NCBI RefSeq assembly: GCF_963924675.1
Contig: NC_089224.1
Location: forward strand, 45,489,158 to 45,553,157
Source: Phocoena phocoena
Taxonomy: Eukaryota > Chordata > Mammalia > Artiodactyla > Phocoenidae
Reading direction: 5' to 3'
DNA length: 64,000 nt
Part shown: positions 45,941 through 59,772 of the stretch, piece by piece
Numbering within the stretch: position 1 is the first letter of the stretch
Layout: every line of letters starts with the position of its first letter
Notes under the pieces: generated by a model
The model's database searches: none
What the model was told of the DNA's origin: nothing
What the model saw: only the letters and a program-made list of their open reading frames with translations
Position numbers and translations under genes: made by a program

Positions 45941-46744
45941 TCTCATCCTGTAGTTCTGCCTTAAAAGAAAGAAAACAGTCAAGTTTGGATATTTATTCTC
46001 AGACTCAGTGGTATTATGATTTCATGTATTTTTATTGTTCATTTGCTGAAATAAAGAAAATTTTAAAAAAACACAGAAACCCACAATCAGACCCAAATTC
46101 TTATTCCACAAGTTCAGCTTGGGGAAGATGACACGGATGTCACTCAGAGTTCACAGCATCATAGACTGTTGGAAAGAAGCATTCAAATGGATGCCCAAAG
46201 GCATAGCCTATGAGGAAAATATCCACAAATGTAGACACAAGTTGTTTCCTTATTGCCTGAGGGAGACGAGAAAAGTATGATCAGGCAGCTCCTTGCAAGT
46301 ACTTGAGGATGACTGAAGAGAAAATGGAGAGCAACTCTTCCATTTGCGTCCAGGCCCAGACTCTCATCCTGATCTTCTAAGTATTGAAAATGCAAACTTG
46401 AAGAAGAAAATATTCCTGCAAATGATCTCTAAAAAAATATCTCACACAATATTCCATTATCACGTCCCTTGTAGAACCATGAAGAATTTCCAAAGTCTCT
46501 GTAGATTATCGTCCTTTCATATCATATCTAACTAATATATGTTGGTATTCTTCCTTCTCCTATTACTATCATCACTGGTCCCTTCATGAGTATGTATTGA
46601 GCTCCTGAAATGACAGGGACTGGACTAGCTGTCTAGGAACCGGGCTTGGGTAAGATGATGCCTCTCACTTTAGGTATTTTACAGACCTCTGCGAGGTATT
46701 CTGAGGACACAATAGGTCAGGTCATGTCTTACTATTTGGGCTTC
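45941..46744. other. Intergenic, no gene
   Basis: Nothing coding or repetitive recognised. Confidence 0.5.
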
Positions 46745-47090
46745 TTCAACAAAAGAGCATAGACTGGGTGGTTTGTAAAGAGCAGAAATGTATTGCTCAC
46801 AGTTCTAGAGTCTGGAAATCCAAGATCTGGGTGTCCGCGTGGTCCAGTTCTGGTGAGAGCCTGCTTCAGGTCTCACACTGCAGAGTTCTCCTTGTATCAT
46901 CATACAGCAGGAGAGGGCGGCATTTATCTCTGAACTCTTTGATAAGGGTGCTAATTCCATTCGTGAGGCCTCCATCTTCCCACCTTAATCAGGTCCCAAA
47001 GGGCCAGCCACCTGATACCATCACTTTGGGGGTTAGGACTTCCAAATACGAATTGTGTGGGGACGGAAACATTCAGACCAGAAAGGGCAT
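46745..47090 (-). mobile_element. MLT1-like solo LTR, reversed
   Basis: 'catagactgggtggtttgta', 'cacagttctagagtctggaa', 'ctaattccattcgtgaggcc' and 'accatcactttgggggttag' are the reverse complement of the MLT1 LTR seen at 9545-9916. An ancient relic without internal retroviral sequence. Confidence 0.75.
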
Positions 47091-48262
47091 TGAAGGCTAC
47101 ATGTCTTGGCAACCAGAAGACAGAATATATTCATGTAAATAAAGAAGAAGGAGCCATTTATCAGGCCAAAAGAGCAGACCGAGGACTCAGAATCCAAACT
47201 CTTGACTTTCAACCTGCAGTAATGCTTTAATTATTATGTGTCAAAATTTGGAAATCAAACTGAAATGGACCCCATCGTCCCTTGAAAGGGAATGAAGACA
47301 CAGGATGAAAATGATCATTCATCAGTCTTTGTGAGGAGTCTCCAAAGAATCTCAGGATATAGGTAGTCATTGCCACATCCGTAAAGATCCACCAAAGAGT
47401 AACCTGGTTAATTGTCTGGTTGCTGTGACCTGTGTGAATCAGGGAGAGTTTGAGTTCAGATACATGGCTCTGTATGTGACACCAATCTGGTTATTTTCTG
47501 TCATGACCTAGTAGAGGACAAATTAGCGACGAGGCCATCCTCTGAGTTTAATAGAGTGCCGGGCCAAGGCTGAAAATTGTGCTGCTCTTACAACTTGAAT
47601 CCCCAGAGCCATATGCACCTTGAAGGAAAGAGAATCCTAGTGGTTTTAGCAACAAACTCAGTAGGCATGACTGATACCAGTAGGAGTAGAGTGGGAATAC
47701 CAGCCACTGTCTATTATAATCCCAGCAAATACGACCGTGATAAAGGAAAATAGCTTGGTCATTCGTAACTGCCTTCCAGTGGGAGGAGAACATCTGAGAA
47801 ACTGCTTTAGTAAAAAGTACCTGTTGCGTGATTACACTGGGCCTGGTGCCGAGGATACCACAGAGAATACGAAAGAGTCCAGTTGCTACAGAGCTGATTT
47901 GCCAAAGATAGTCACATACCTATTATTTATTGAAAGATCGGAATTACAGAGGGCTGAGGCCACAGAACATCCACTGCAAAATAAAAGAATTCATGATCAG
48001 AGTTGAAAGTTAATTCTTTCCATGATACCAATCAATATTTATCCAGTTCTCAATTAATTACAAAGATGGTTTTCTTTTGTTTGAAAAGAATAGGCTTGGA
48101 TTGGAACCTCTGACAGTCCTTTGGGGAATCTGAAATTCAATGCAAAAATACAGAGAAAGATGCAAACCGATGATGATTCCTAAATCATCTGGGAGCAGAT
48201 CGCTCCCACGGGTGCAAACATTAGTTCTTAGGGGTGCGAACAAATCTTAGCTACTACAATGG
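47091..48262. other. Intergenic up to the 26-kb unit junction
   Basis: No gene recognised. It ends at 48262, where unit C begins with 'gtgggtggcattcc'. The flank left of this junction (ctactacaatg) differs from that left of 22151, which is SINE sequence. Confidence 0.6.
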
Positions 48263-49223
48263 TGGGTGGCATTCCAAAGGTCAACCCTATCCAGCAAAAT
48301 CTCATTCCTCTGTATTCATTTTTCTCTTTGGGTTTTCTTGTGTATGAGATGAGAGGCATTGACATTGAGTGCATGGAAGATACACAATATGCAGGATCAA
48401 TGCTACAAGCTATGGTGGCTTGATGTTTCATTAGAGGACTTTCTCTCCATCATATGCTTGAACACAAAGTCATAATGTGAGAGGTGCCCTCTGCTTACTT
48501 ATGAGCTGTCCTTGTCTGTCTTGTGGATTTTGCTTATGTTTGAGCCTCAGTGTGATGTGGGCATCGGGAATTAAGCACAAATAGGTTGTATTTTATTATT
48601 TAATTCTAAAAAAGATATCTAGGAGATCAATAATTACGTCTAGTCCTAAAGAGAAAAAGTTGTTGACAATATCTAGAGGAATATCTAGCAGCTAGTGAAG
48701 TTAGAAATCATTTTATGATATGAATCAAAACTAATAATTACTTAAAAATAAACGTTAAGAAAATCATTTAAATTTTCAATGCTTTTAGCAGTTTTGATAG
48801 ATTTTAAAATATATCTATACAATGGTATTCTTGTGAAGTATCTGTATAAATTTTTAGTGAATATGTAATTTGATACATTCCTATTTATTAAGTAAATGTA
48901 TTACATTAAAAGTCATTCTGCACACTTAACCAAAATGTTAAATTAATTGCAGTAGCTTTTACAGCTAATTTTTAGCCTAATTTTTTTTGTCATACTCACC
49001 CCTGCATCAAATAAAAAGAAAAGACTTTTCACTTTCTTTTTCTATTTATAAAGTAGAGATATGCATGGAGTACACATCAATGTACACAGTATATCTGTGT
49101 ATCAAAATTTCATAGGGGGGCCATATGGAAAAAAAATATCTAGAAAGGTTCTGTGGGCAGGAGAAGGGGAGGCAAGGATAAAAAACAGTGGTTGAGAAAC
49201 CCTGCCCTAACCTATCTGAAGAG
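48263..49223. other. 5' flank of IFNA3, no gene
   Basis: Same as 22151-23111 without visible change. Confidence 0.6.
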
Positions 49224-49302
49224 TGCAAAATGAAAAGCAAAAACAGAAGTAGAAAGTAAGAGGGAACATTCAGAAAATGGAAACGAATGGGTTCCCATTT
49301 AA
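49224..49302 (+). promoter_or_regulatory. IFNA3 virus-responsive promoter
   Basis: Identical to the IFNA2 promoter array, including the CATTTAAG box. Confidence 0.8.
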
Positions 49303-49398
49303 GACCCAGGCCTGAAGGAAGGTCTTCAGAGAACCTAGAGAGCAGAGTTCACAGAGTCCCCCACCTCTGCCAGGCCGGCAGCATCTACAGGGTCCCCG

Positions 49399-49968
49399 AT
49401 GGCCCCAACCGTGTCCTTACTCCTGGCCCTGGTGCTACTCAGCTGCAACTCCAACTGCTCTCTGGGCTGCGACCTGCCTCAGACCCACAGCCTGACGAAC
49501 ACGAGGGCCCTGATGCTCCTGCAACAAATGAGGAGAATCTCCCCCTTCTCCTGCCTGAAGGACAGAAATGACTTTGGATTCCCCCAGGACGCGTTTGGAG
49601 GCAACCAGTTCCAGAAGGCTCAAGCCATCGCTGTCGTCCATGAGATGATCCAGCAGACCTTCCAGCTCTTCAGCACAGAGGGCTCGGCTGCCGCTTGGGA
49701 TGAGACCCTCCTGGACAAGTTCTGCACTGCACTTTATCAGCAGCTCACTGACCTGCAAGCCTGTCTGATGCAGGAGGCGGGGCCGGAAGGGACTCCCCTG
49801 CTGAAGGAGGACTCCATCCTGGCTGTGAGGAAATACTTCCACAGAATCACTGTCTATCTGCAAGAGAAGAAGTACAGCCCTTGTGCCTGGGAGATTGTCA
49901 GAGCAGAAGTCATGAGATCCTTCTCTTCATCAACAAACTTGCAAGAAAGCCTCAGGAGGAAGGAATGA
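49399..49968 (+). CDS. IFNA: Interferon alpha, copy 3
   Basis: A 189-residue alpha interferon (23-residue signal peptide plus 166-residue mature chain). Its protein is identical to IFNA2, and I saw no nucleotide difference in the coding region, promoter or 3' UTR. All cysteines and receptor motifs are present. Two loci with one product would raise gene dosage without new function. The identity could also come from gene conversion or from an assembly that placed two haplotypes in tandem. It lies 5.2 kb downstream of the intact IFN-delta gene, the arrangement I take as ancestral. Confidence 0.95.
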   Translation: MAPTVSLLLALVLLSCNSNCSLGCDLPQTHSLTNTRALMLLQQMRRISPFSCLKDRNDFGFPQDAFGGNQFQKAQAIAVVHEMIQQTFQLFSTEGSAAAWDETLLDKFCTALYQQLTDLQACLMQEAGPEGTPLLKEDSILAVRKYFHRITVYLQEKKYSPCAWEIVRAEVMRSFSSSTNLQESLRRKE

Positions 49969-50397
49969 CACACACCTGGTTCAACACGGAAATGATTCTC
50001 ACTAACGAGACCACACTTCACCTGTGCTGCCATGTCAAAGACTCTCATTTCTGCTCTCATCATGTCCTGAATTGAATTAATTTGTCATGTGTTTTCAGGA
50101 ATATTAAGCAACATGATGATCTACGCTACAGGCACTCGTCCCTCATAGATGCCCATGCTGATCTATCTACTTACTTACCTACTTAAATATTTAGTTATCT
50201 ATTTTAATATTTATTTTACTATTTATAAAGATTTAAATTATTTTTATTTACATAATATTATGTGCATGTATACATTGTGGTTAAGAGAAAAAATATATAC
50301 TTTGTATTAACTCAGTTTACGAGTTTTCTTTGTTCATTAAATTCTTACTAGAGAAAACTTCCTGTTTTGCTTTTTTTCTTTAAAAAAGAAACACCAA
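49969..50397 (+). promoter_or_regulatory. IFNA3 3' UTR with AU-rich elements
   Basis: Copy of the IFNA2 3' UTR, with ATTAAA at 50336-50341. Confidence 0.65.
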
Positions 50398-50608
50398 GGA
50401 GCTTCCCTGGTGGCACAGTGGTTGAGAGTCCGCCTGCTGATGCAGGGTACACAGGTTCGTGCCCCGGTCTGGGAAGATCCCACATGCCGTGGAGCAGCTG
50501 GGCCCGTGAGCCATGGCCGCTGAGCCTGTGTGTCCAGAGCCTGTGCTCTGCAATGGGAGAGGCCAAAACAGTGAGAGGCCCGCGTACCACCAAAAAAAAA
50601 AAAAGAAA
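50398..50608 (+). mobile_element. CHR-type SINE downstream of IFNA3
   Basis: Copy of 24286-24496. Confidence 0.9.
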
Positions 50609-50831
50609 GAAACACCAAGCCTGAATGTGCAACCTGATTAAAGAATGTATCTTACAATTCCTTGACCCATCATTACAATTTTCACATTAGAAATAAAAAT
50701 AGACTTCTTCTAGCCAGGTCGTGTGTTGCCCTCAGGACCTAGAGGTGAACATAACTAATCCAATTCTGCTTTGGGTAACTTTGATTGTTTTTTTGAAAGG
50801 AAAGTAACCTAAAAACAATAATCAGTTGATA

Positions 50832-51089
50832 CAGGGACTTCCTTGGTGGTACAGTGTTTAAGACTCTGCTCTCCCAATACAGGGGGCCCGGATTCCATCC
50901 CTGGTCAGGGAACTAGATCCTGCATGCCGCGACTAAGAGCCCACATGCCGCAAGCAACTAAAGGATCCTGAATGCTGCAACCAAAGATCCCGAATGCCGT
51001 GATGAAGATCCTGCACGCAGGAATGAAGATCCCGTGTGCCGCAACAAAGACCTGGCGCAGCCAAATAAATAAATAAGCAGTTTTAAAAA
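50832..51089 (+). mobile_element. Divergent CHR-like SINE
   Basis: Copy of 24720-24977. Confidence 0.85.
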
Positions 51090-52974
51090 ATCAGTTAATT
51101 CACAATTAAATTTAATTATTTTTAAAATAGTACTAATGTGTAGTAGAAATTAATATCAGTTAAATTTAGTGCTACAGTGAGAAGGTGGGAAAATGGAATT
51201 CCCCCAGCAGAAGGTAGATCATGTCATGCGTGGATATAGAAATTAAAGCAGTAGCTATTACCTATAGTTAACTAGTAGACATTTCAGTGCAAATGTCCAT
51301 TGGATACTGGAGATGGCAATTTATAAGCAATTCCGTGAAGTGTAAAGCATGGAACAGGAGAAGGGATCAAATAGGAGGAGAGTATAATGAGAAAAGGACT
51401 GAAAATTGAATACTAAGACCTCAACGTTAAAAGGGAGGGAACGCTACAAAGGAAAGCAAGGGGAATGGCCATATGTTAACAGGACAAGAGAGAAAGGTGA
51501 GAAGACCATGTTTGAAAGACTGAAACTGCTTAGAAGATTCAATGCCTTCGTGAAAACGTAGATGGAAAGTGCTCCTACATTGGGAAAAGAGATGGCATTG
51601 GTCACTTAGTGACAGCTTGTTTGGTAGAATTAATCAGCAGAACCCATACTGGAGCAAGAGGAAGGGTAACAAGGGAAGAACTTCCATTGTCATTATTTCA
51701 CCTGGGGGGTCACTTTACTTCTTTCACTCTCATCATAGTCAGATTTGCATTTGTTTTCCTTTTACCTCAGTACATCAAATGCAAGAAGAGCTTTCCAAGA
51801 AAGTTGAATGGAGAAGCAAATCAATGATGTATTGAACATTATGGAAAATCATGGTATGGGCCCTTTATGTTTCCATTTTTGCTTCCCTCTTAAGATACTC
51901 AACTCAAGATGATAAAGGAAGTAATTCAGTAGTAGCAAGACAAACCCTGCCCAGAAAAATACTAAATGAAAAAGAACGTATAACATTACAAAGACTCTGA
52001 CACCAGGAAAGCAGAGAAGGCTAATTTTATCTAGCATCCTATGCCCTACATTTTCACCACCCTACGTCTTCACCGGGAGATGGAGAATGATGAACGAAGA
52101 GGCTCAGTAGAAATGTACTGAATCGTCTAATGATGCTTAATAATTACTTCAATATAAGGGTCTGACACGAGGTCAGTAGAAGCTTCTGCTGGGAGGTCTA
52201 ATGGAAAATCTAAGAATACTCTTTGTTAATAATTATTTGGAATAATTATTATGAACTCTGTACTAATGATAAAATGGTGAACAAGATATAGACCTGTCAC
52301 CTATGGTGGTTACTTGTCAAACAGGTCTAATCAATCCATTTTCAAAAAGACCAGTCCCAAAAGATAAGCCAGCTTCGCTGATATGGAAAATAAAGAGGGC
52401 AGAAACAGAGCCCAGGACTAGAAGTAAACACAGCCAACCTCTTAGCAAGATAAATGTAAATCCTCACCCTAAAGGCCAATTTACCTCAGTTCCTTTTACC
52501 CCATACATCATGTTCAACTTTCAACAGAAACTTACCATACTAAAAGGTGAAAAACACAGTTTGAAGAGACAGAGCAAGTATCAGAACTAGACTTATATAC
52601 AGGAGAGATTTAGAAATGATCAGACTAGGAGTCAAAATGATAGAGACTAACGTGCAAAGGGCTCTAATATAGTCATCTATTTATTCTCCTACTTTATCTC
52701 AGTCATACCATGTATGGTATTTTAAATAGTTCTGTTCATATAATATCATGTTCAACTTTATAGTGTATTCAATATAATAAAATATGCTTACCTCTATATT
52801 GTTTCAAATTATTTTCTTGTTTAATTTATGAAACTCTCCCCCAGATGACATCTTGGATATTTTTAGTCTAACAAAAAGAAGTAGCTTTAATTTGCAAGGC
52901 ATACTGAAACATGGATGGTAAATTCTACTCATCATTCATTTATTTCAGTGGTTTATATTTTATATATATATATA
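51090..52974. other. 3' flank of IFNA3, no gene
   Basis: Copy of 24989-26862 with a single obvious substitution (gcattcg/gcatttg near 51750). No gene. Confidence 0.6.
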
Positions 52975-53176
52975 TTTTTTTTTTTGCAGTACGTGGGCCT
53001 CTCACTGTTGCGGCCCCTCCCGCTGCGGAGCACGGGCTCCGGACGCGCAGGCTCAGCGGCCATGGCTCACGGGCCCAGCCGCTCCGCGGCACGTGGGATC
53101 CTCCCGGACCGGGGCACGAACCCGCGTTCCCCGCCTCGGCAGGCGGACTCTCAACCACTGCGCCAGCAGGGAAGCC
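52975..53176 (-). mobile_element. Younger CHR-type SINE
   Basis: Copy of 26863-27065, with one T fewer in the poly(T) and one substitution. Confidence 0.92.
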
Positions 53177-53180
53177 CTAT

Positions 53181-53529
53181 ATTTTATTTTTAAAAATTTA
53201 ATTATTTTTCGCCTGCTGGGTCTTTGTTGCTGTGCGCAGGCTTTCTCTAGTTGTGGCGAGCAGGGGCTACTCTTCGTTGTGATGCACGGGCTTCTCATTG
53301 CGATGGCTTCTCTTGTTGTGGAGCACGGGCTCTAGGCGTGTGGGTTTCAGTCGTTGCGGCGCGTGGGCTCAGTAGTTGTGGCTCGCGGGCTCTAGAGCAC
53401 AGGCTCAGTAGTTGTGGCCCACGGGCTTAGTTGCTCCGTGGCATGTGGGATCTTCCTGGACCAGGGATCGAACCCATGTCCCCTGCAATGGCAGGCAGAT
53501 TCTTAATCACTGCACCAGCGGGGAAGTCC
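53181..53529 (-). mobile_element. CHR-type SINE, complete copy
   Basis: Copy of 27070-27418; head reads 'gcggggaagtccc' here versus 'gcggagaagtccc' there. Confidence 0.88.
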
Positions 53530-56500
53530 CAGGTTATATTTTAAAACTTCATATTTCTATATCGGATATATGATAGTTCTGAGAATACAGAGGTGAAAAA
53601 AGAAAATGCCAAACCTATTCTTCTGGAGAGTTCTGTTTGGAAAAGATAAAAGATATAAAAAAAGTAATCATGCTAAATTATTTCAATTAAGTTTCCTATT
53701 ACAATGAGAGATAGGGAAAAGGGGATTCTCTCACCAGAATTTGGAATGAGGCATCTCAAGAAGGGGAGAAAGCACATGGACTCCATAAAGTGGCCAAGAA
53801 ACATCTAAAGACAGACTTCCCATTGGAAGCAGCATATGTGGATGTCATTCCGAAGGAGTAGAGTGTAGGACGAGATGACGACCGAAAGCTCATGAGGACC
53901 TTCAACTTTTAAGAGTGAGAAAGAGAAGGAGAGTCTGAAGAGGGCACAAAGGCGGAGTAGCCAGTGCACTTAGGAGTCAACCAAGGAAAAATAATCTTCA
54001 GAAAGCACCAAAGAAGAAAACAAAGAGCTTGAGAATTACAGAGGATGGAAGTTAAATAATTATTTATATGTGATATGGGTTTCTGCATTGAGTCTAGATT
54101 CTGCCAGGACACACGTGTGATGCTGGGGAATCACTTAACTTCCCTGAGTCTCAGTTTCCTCAAATATAAAGTACGGAAAATATTCCTAGAGTTGTATTGA
54201 ATATTAGACCAACCAGAATATTTAAGAACACTTAGCAGAGTATCATCCACAGAGTGAGGGCTAAACAGGTACTGAGTTGTTTCCTATATTTTTCATATAG
54301 GTCTAAATGGGAAAAATGAATTCTCCTCCCCGCCTCTCTGTCACTGACTGCAAAACAATGACAGCCTAAAAATCAGAACTGGGAGAAAGGGTGTCATCAA
54401 TTGTATGTAATTTTATATACAATAATATACATATATGGTACATATATATGAATACATAGTATAAAATATGCTACATATAAAATATACCATATATCTATCT
54501 GCTGATTCTGATACAAGGCACAATTCCCCTTCCTCTCTGTTTTCCTGGATCCCATTCTTTCACTAAAATATCACAATCATTCAGTTCCTCCGGGTGTAGA
54601 AATCCATAGTGTACTTTCCCCATTCACTCTGCATTAAGCTGTACTGCCCATTCATACAGCTGTTTCTTTCTCCATTAGGGTTTCTGGCTGTCAATTTCCC
54701 CTTAAGACTACAAAGCCACCAATGGAAAGCAGAAGCTGAGAGAAAGTTCTAGCCTTGTCAGAAACTCTCATATGACTCCACACTCCCCGCCTGCCAAGCA
54801 CTGCAGGTCCAGACTGTCCACTCTCCCAGAGAAACACAGTAAATAGATGGCACCCTGCCCAACACTGAACAATGGTGGAGAATCCAGGAGCTCACCTGTG
54901 CCTCTATTTGCACACTTCCACGTGCTGACTGCACTAGGAGGAACTCACCTGGTTCAGGACTCTTATTTGCTCAAAAAGCCCAAAGCGCAGGAAACATGGA
55001 CTTGAAAGGCAGCAGCAGCTTGAGAACTTGGAAGGAGAACAGAGATGTTTAAAGCGTTCACTGGAACAGCGGCAGGTCCTCAGGACATGGAAGAACACAG
55101 ATGAGCTGCACTGAGGCAAGTGTTTCTCCAGAACATTCCTTTTCAGAGAAGAAAACATTGAGGTGCATGCAATAGCACAGAGTTCTCCCAGAAAGACGTG
55201 GCCACTAGCAGTGTCCCCAGCACTGATACCACAGCAGCCTGCGCAGTCTTGGAAGGGACGAGGGTTACCTCAGTGCCAGCTGCAAACTTCTTTTCTCCTT
55301 AGGACCCAGCAAGTTATCGCAGAGCAGGGAAGGATATTCCTGGGGAAAATGCAATCCAAGGAATTTCTCACATTCCATCATGATGTCTTTGCCCCTTTGA
55401 AAGACAAACAAAATAAAACATGCTTGAATAGAAGGGACACAGGAAGGGATTTTAATATAATTAGCAACAACTGGGATAGAGCTTTTCCAGCAGGGCAGGT
55501 ATCAGTAACATGCACACTGGAAGGTCACAATTTCTACAAGCAACAAAGAGCGAAGTGGAAATTCTTTTATTTAATTTAGGCAATTTGGGAAGAGGACACT
55601 GATGGATCAATCATCTTTCTGTTCTTTCCAGTTGGTGCATACAGCCCTGAGTAGGTACTTTTAAAGTCAGATGGACATTTAAAGTACATTTAGAGGTTTG
55701 GAAACCTTCCTAAGGATTAGGATCCTAAAACAAGCAGAAACCATTCCTATATTACTGAAAAATATCATTTTATTAACAAATGATTTTTTAAATAATATTT
55801 TTATTTCAATTCTTCAGTATTATGATGTTTTAATGGGCTGAGGCTAGAAATTTAAATAAAGACAACTATACAAGGCCATGAGGGTGACTCTGGAGTTCAA
55901 GCCAGACTCTCCCTGCTAAGGAGCCCATTAAAAACCTTCACTGCTTCTGTCTAAGAAGCGCGTATGCTCTTCCGTCTTGGTCATACATAAGGCCTCTTCG
56001 ATACCCACATCTTAACCAACAGTTGGAACAATAAAGAGTAGAGATTCTTATTTGGACTCTATCAGTAAACAAATGGATGTCCAGCCTGGACGGCAGGTGA
56101 GAAATGGAGGTGTCTTCATTGAGAATGAGAACAGCAGGCTGACCTGAGGAGGTCTCCTGGGAAATCAGTGAGGTCCTTCTTGACTGGAAACAAACGACAA
56201 CATAAGAGCTGCGAGTTCAGTTTTTTGGGAGGACTTACTGAGGACTATAGCCTGGAGGACAGCCTCTCAGTCAGCTCTGATGAATTTCTCCAAGCACATA
56301 ATGGGGACGTCAGTATATACGTGATTGTGGTGAAGAGGATACGTGCAATCAAGGACACATCTTGGTAGAAGGTTGCTGCTACTCATGAGGAGCATTTGTC
56401 ACTCTTAATGATTTTAGTGCTTTTCTAAGTATGAGAAGTTGCAAAAAATTGAATTCATAGAATTTTCTCAGGAAATTATCTAACTATCTGCAGGCCTATC

Positions 56501-56836
56501 AGAATAGAGCAGATCTGGGAAAATTGACAGATCAGTTTTCCCAGAGCAGAGAGTGCCCCATTCCTGATCTCCTGTCAGGGCGTGTTGGGGTAAGGGACTG
56601 CTGTGGCTAATGACTTTATTCTTGTAGAACCAGATGGTGAGTGACTTTTTAGTTGTCATCCTGAAGGAGAAACGTCAGAGCTCACATGGCTAGAAATTGT
56701 TAGGTGCTTTTTTATTTTCTTAAACTCACAAGAAAACTCAAGCGTTAAAAATACATAGATTCCAGGGGTCAGCTCTTCTAGGGTTAATAAAGTTATTTTA
56801 CTATATTTCATTGAAGAAATCACTCACGAAGTCTTA
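53530..56836. other. IFNA3-IFNW3 intergenic, no gene
   Basis: Copy of 27419-30727, including the MIR relic at 54121-54286. No gene. Confidence 0.6.
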
Positions 56837-56944
56837 GACTTGGCGTTGCGTGGCTTGTGTGATCTCAGTTCCCTCACCGGGGATTGAATCGGGGCCACGG
56901 CAGTGAGAGTGCCGGATCGTAACCACTAGGCCAGTTGGAAACTT
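56837..56944 (-). mobile_element. Short tRNA-Glu-derived SINE fragment
   Basis: Copy of 30728-30836. Confidence 0.75.
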
Positions 56945-57346
56945 TTTTTTTTTTTTCAATAGGCAGAAAAATCTATTCCCTCCTAACTACTTAATAGTGA
57001 TTTTGTCTATTTTGATTAAACTTAAAGTCAGTTCAGTGGACTCAGACCACACCCCATGTAGTCCTACAAAACCATAGACAGTAACCCTTTGGCATCTTAA
57101 GTGGAATAAGGGTCCTTTGTCATCTCACTGTCCTCTGTCTGCTTATTTTGTTGGTTCCTAAATATCGTGATCACGTGCAGCCTTCACTTTCTTTAATGGG
57201 TGCTTTCAGACAAATCATTGTAAGCACCCTAAGGTTTGCCCTTGTGTCTTTGGTACATTTGAAACAGTTCATTTGTCCAGATTTATATTTCTCACCAGTT
57301 GTATAAGTGAGTTTGATCCAATAGGGTTATTGAGAGTGTTGAGTTA

Positions 57347-57474
57347 ATTTTTTTTTCTATTTTTTGGCTGCGCCACGGGGCATGCGAGATCTTAGTTCCC
57401 CAACCAGGGATCGAACCTGTGCCCCCAGAAGTGGAAACTCGGTGTCTTAACTACTGGACTGCCAGGGAAGTCCC
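57347..57474 (-). mobile_element. Short CHR-type SINE
   Basis: Copy of 31241-31368. Confidence 0.85.
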
Positions 57475-59603
57475 TAAATTTTAAAGAACTTACAGAGTGG
57501 CTAGTCCATTAGTAGCAACAATAAAATTCAGTTTTTACTTTTTAATATCACGATTACTATTTACCAGCTAAGATCAGGATCTTTTGGAATCGTCTAATTC
57601 CCTTCCTTTAATTCTAGTTTTCTTAAAGTACCCTTCTCATTGCCTGAATGGATTTATCACCTAGACAGATGCTCAGCAAGACTGATCTTGCTGATCCTCC
57701 CAGACAGGGTTAGTGTTCTAGCAACTGGGGTTCTGGTTGCCAGTCACTTGTGAGCTGGTGGGTGTGACTTCTTCCTGCTCTCCTCAAAACTGATCATTCA
57801 TGGATTAAATGAAAGAAACATGAGGAAGCTGGTCTTGCGAAGCTGAAGGCCGTCAACTGACCCAGGACTTGGTCTTTTCTGAGCTTCTGGCAGAAGCAAC
57901 CATGTTCCTGTCTTTCTGTTTTTCACTTTGGCCTCATCCTTCTCCTCTGACGTAGCCTCGTCCCCAACTGTGCTGCACTGAAGTTAGCTAACTTAGAATC
58001 TGGCATTGTGTCAGGGGAAATCACTTCCCTTCTTTCACATTCATGACATTCAGACCCACATTTGTTTTCTTTTTGCCCACAAGACAGCTGTCGACTTTTA
58101 CTTTCTAGGACAGTTGCAGTGATAAACAAAAAATTTTAAGTTTGTAAATGATAGAGTCTGGAGCCACTCCAGTTACCTCCCTTTATTGTTCTTACCTCAT
58201 CATGAATTAGAACTAATGCAGGAGCAGCGAGACAAATCTGGTCCAATAAGTCACTAAGTGAATATAAGTTACAAAAACTTTAAATGAAACATTACACACA
58301 AGTAAAGGAAAGAAGGCGATTTCTCTCTGACCTAATCCTGGGCCTCGCTGCCCTGCATTCTCAGAGGGAGACAGAGGCAGAGGAAGGGAGAAGCCCACTG
58401 GCATCAACTGACTGAATGAACAACTGAACCTCACTGGTTTCTGTGACATAAGCTTTAATGAGAGACAACACCATCGCTGAATTCTCTGGCCCCAGCTCAG
58501 AAACTTTGAGCATCACAAGTGTTGACTAGCTTTAGGAAAAGAGTTGAATAATAAAATTTGTATTTGGCAAAATAAAAATTATGTGTCTACTGAGGATAAA
58601 ATAATTAGAATTGGGTAACTCCTCCACCACCTTAGAGAAAACACACTTTTGCTCTCAGCATCTGAGGGCTGCTGACACTTCTGATACCTGAGACATGGGT
58701 CAGGAGGGGAGGAGGTCACCACTGAGCACTAGGGTCCTTCACACAAACACTCCAGGGGCAAGGCTGAGGGTCCTGGAAGATGAATTATTTTCCCAACAAA
58801 TAAACAAGCCCCTCCACAGATAGGAGATCGTAAAGTCCTCGGGATATGTGAGCCTGCCCTCAGGGTGGGAGTCCAGGTTAGGAAGGGGACTCTGTCACTC
58901 TAGAGGACAGGGTGTGACTAGATGTGATCTCTCCCTTGTGACTGAGGTGCTGCTGGGGAAATACAACTGTCTTGGAATTAGGATCTCCACACCCATGTTC
59001 TCCTGAAAAGAACCAGGATTCCTGGTGGGGGTATTGGCCCAGCCTGTGGAGGACTATAGGTCTCCAGTAAGAAAATGGTGGAAAGAAAGGACAATATCTA
59101 TAATAGTCCTCACCTCGTGGTCCCCTGAAGCATGACCACATGGACATGAAGCAACATGTTCTAGAAGGAAAGGAAACATGGGAGAAGCTCATGGACTCAT
59201 AATAATCAGCCTCTTCTCTAAATCAAACACTAAACAAAACCCATCTTTTGTTTCAAAGAGCTTATGCCAGAGTGATCTGGTAAATCCCTAAGCAAATACA
59301 GAAACCATAGGGCTGAGAGAGCCTGCCTTCCTATGTAAAGTAAGAGGTAAAAATGGAACCTAAGATCAGGGCAAAAAATTTGTTCCTGGAACAGAGAAGA
59401 CCAACATTTATGCATGAAAGAGATATAGAATGTGCATATTTACAAACCTTCATCTCTTCTGACTTTAAGACGAAAACCTTTCTCATTTGATTCATAAATA
59501 TCCATTTGGATGGGCACATCTGAAATTACTGGGAAAATTAAACTTCTTACAAAACTAATAGTTTACAATGATGACATCTTCATAGACCATACTGAGAAGA
59601 TAT
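57475..59603. other. 5' flank of IFNW3, no gene
   Basis: Copy of 31369-33503 with scattered substitutions and a small replaced patch near 58155-58175. No gene. Confidence 0.6.
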
Positions 59604-59678
59604 GTGAAAATCAAAAAAAGGAAGTAAAAGTGTATAGAAATGTTTAGAAAATGAAAATTCCTGTGTTCCCTATTTAAT
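59604..59678 (+). promoter_or_regulatory. IFNW3 virus-responsive promoter
   Basis: Same array as IFNW2, with GAAAATGAAA at 59647-59656 and TATTTAA at 59671-59677. Confidence 0.8.
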
Positions 59679-59772
59679 GGCCTTGCTTAGAAAGAATGTC
59701 ATCAGAGAACCTACCCCCAAGGCTCCCCCAGACGCCCGTCTCAGCCAGGCCAGCAGCAGCCTCATTTGCCCC

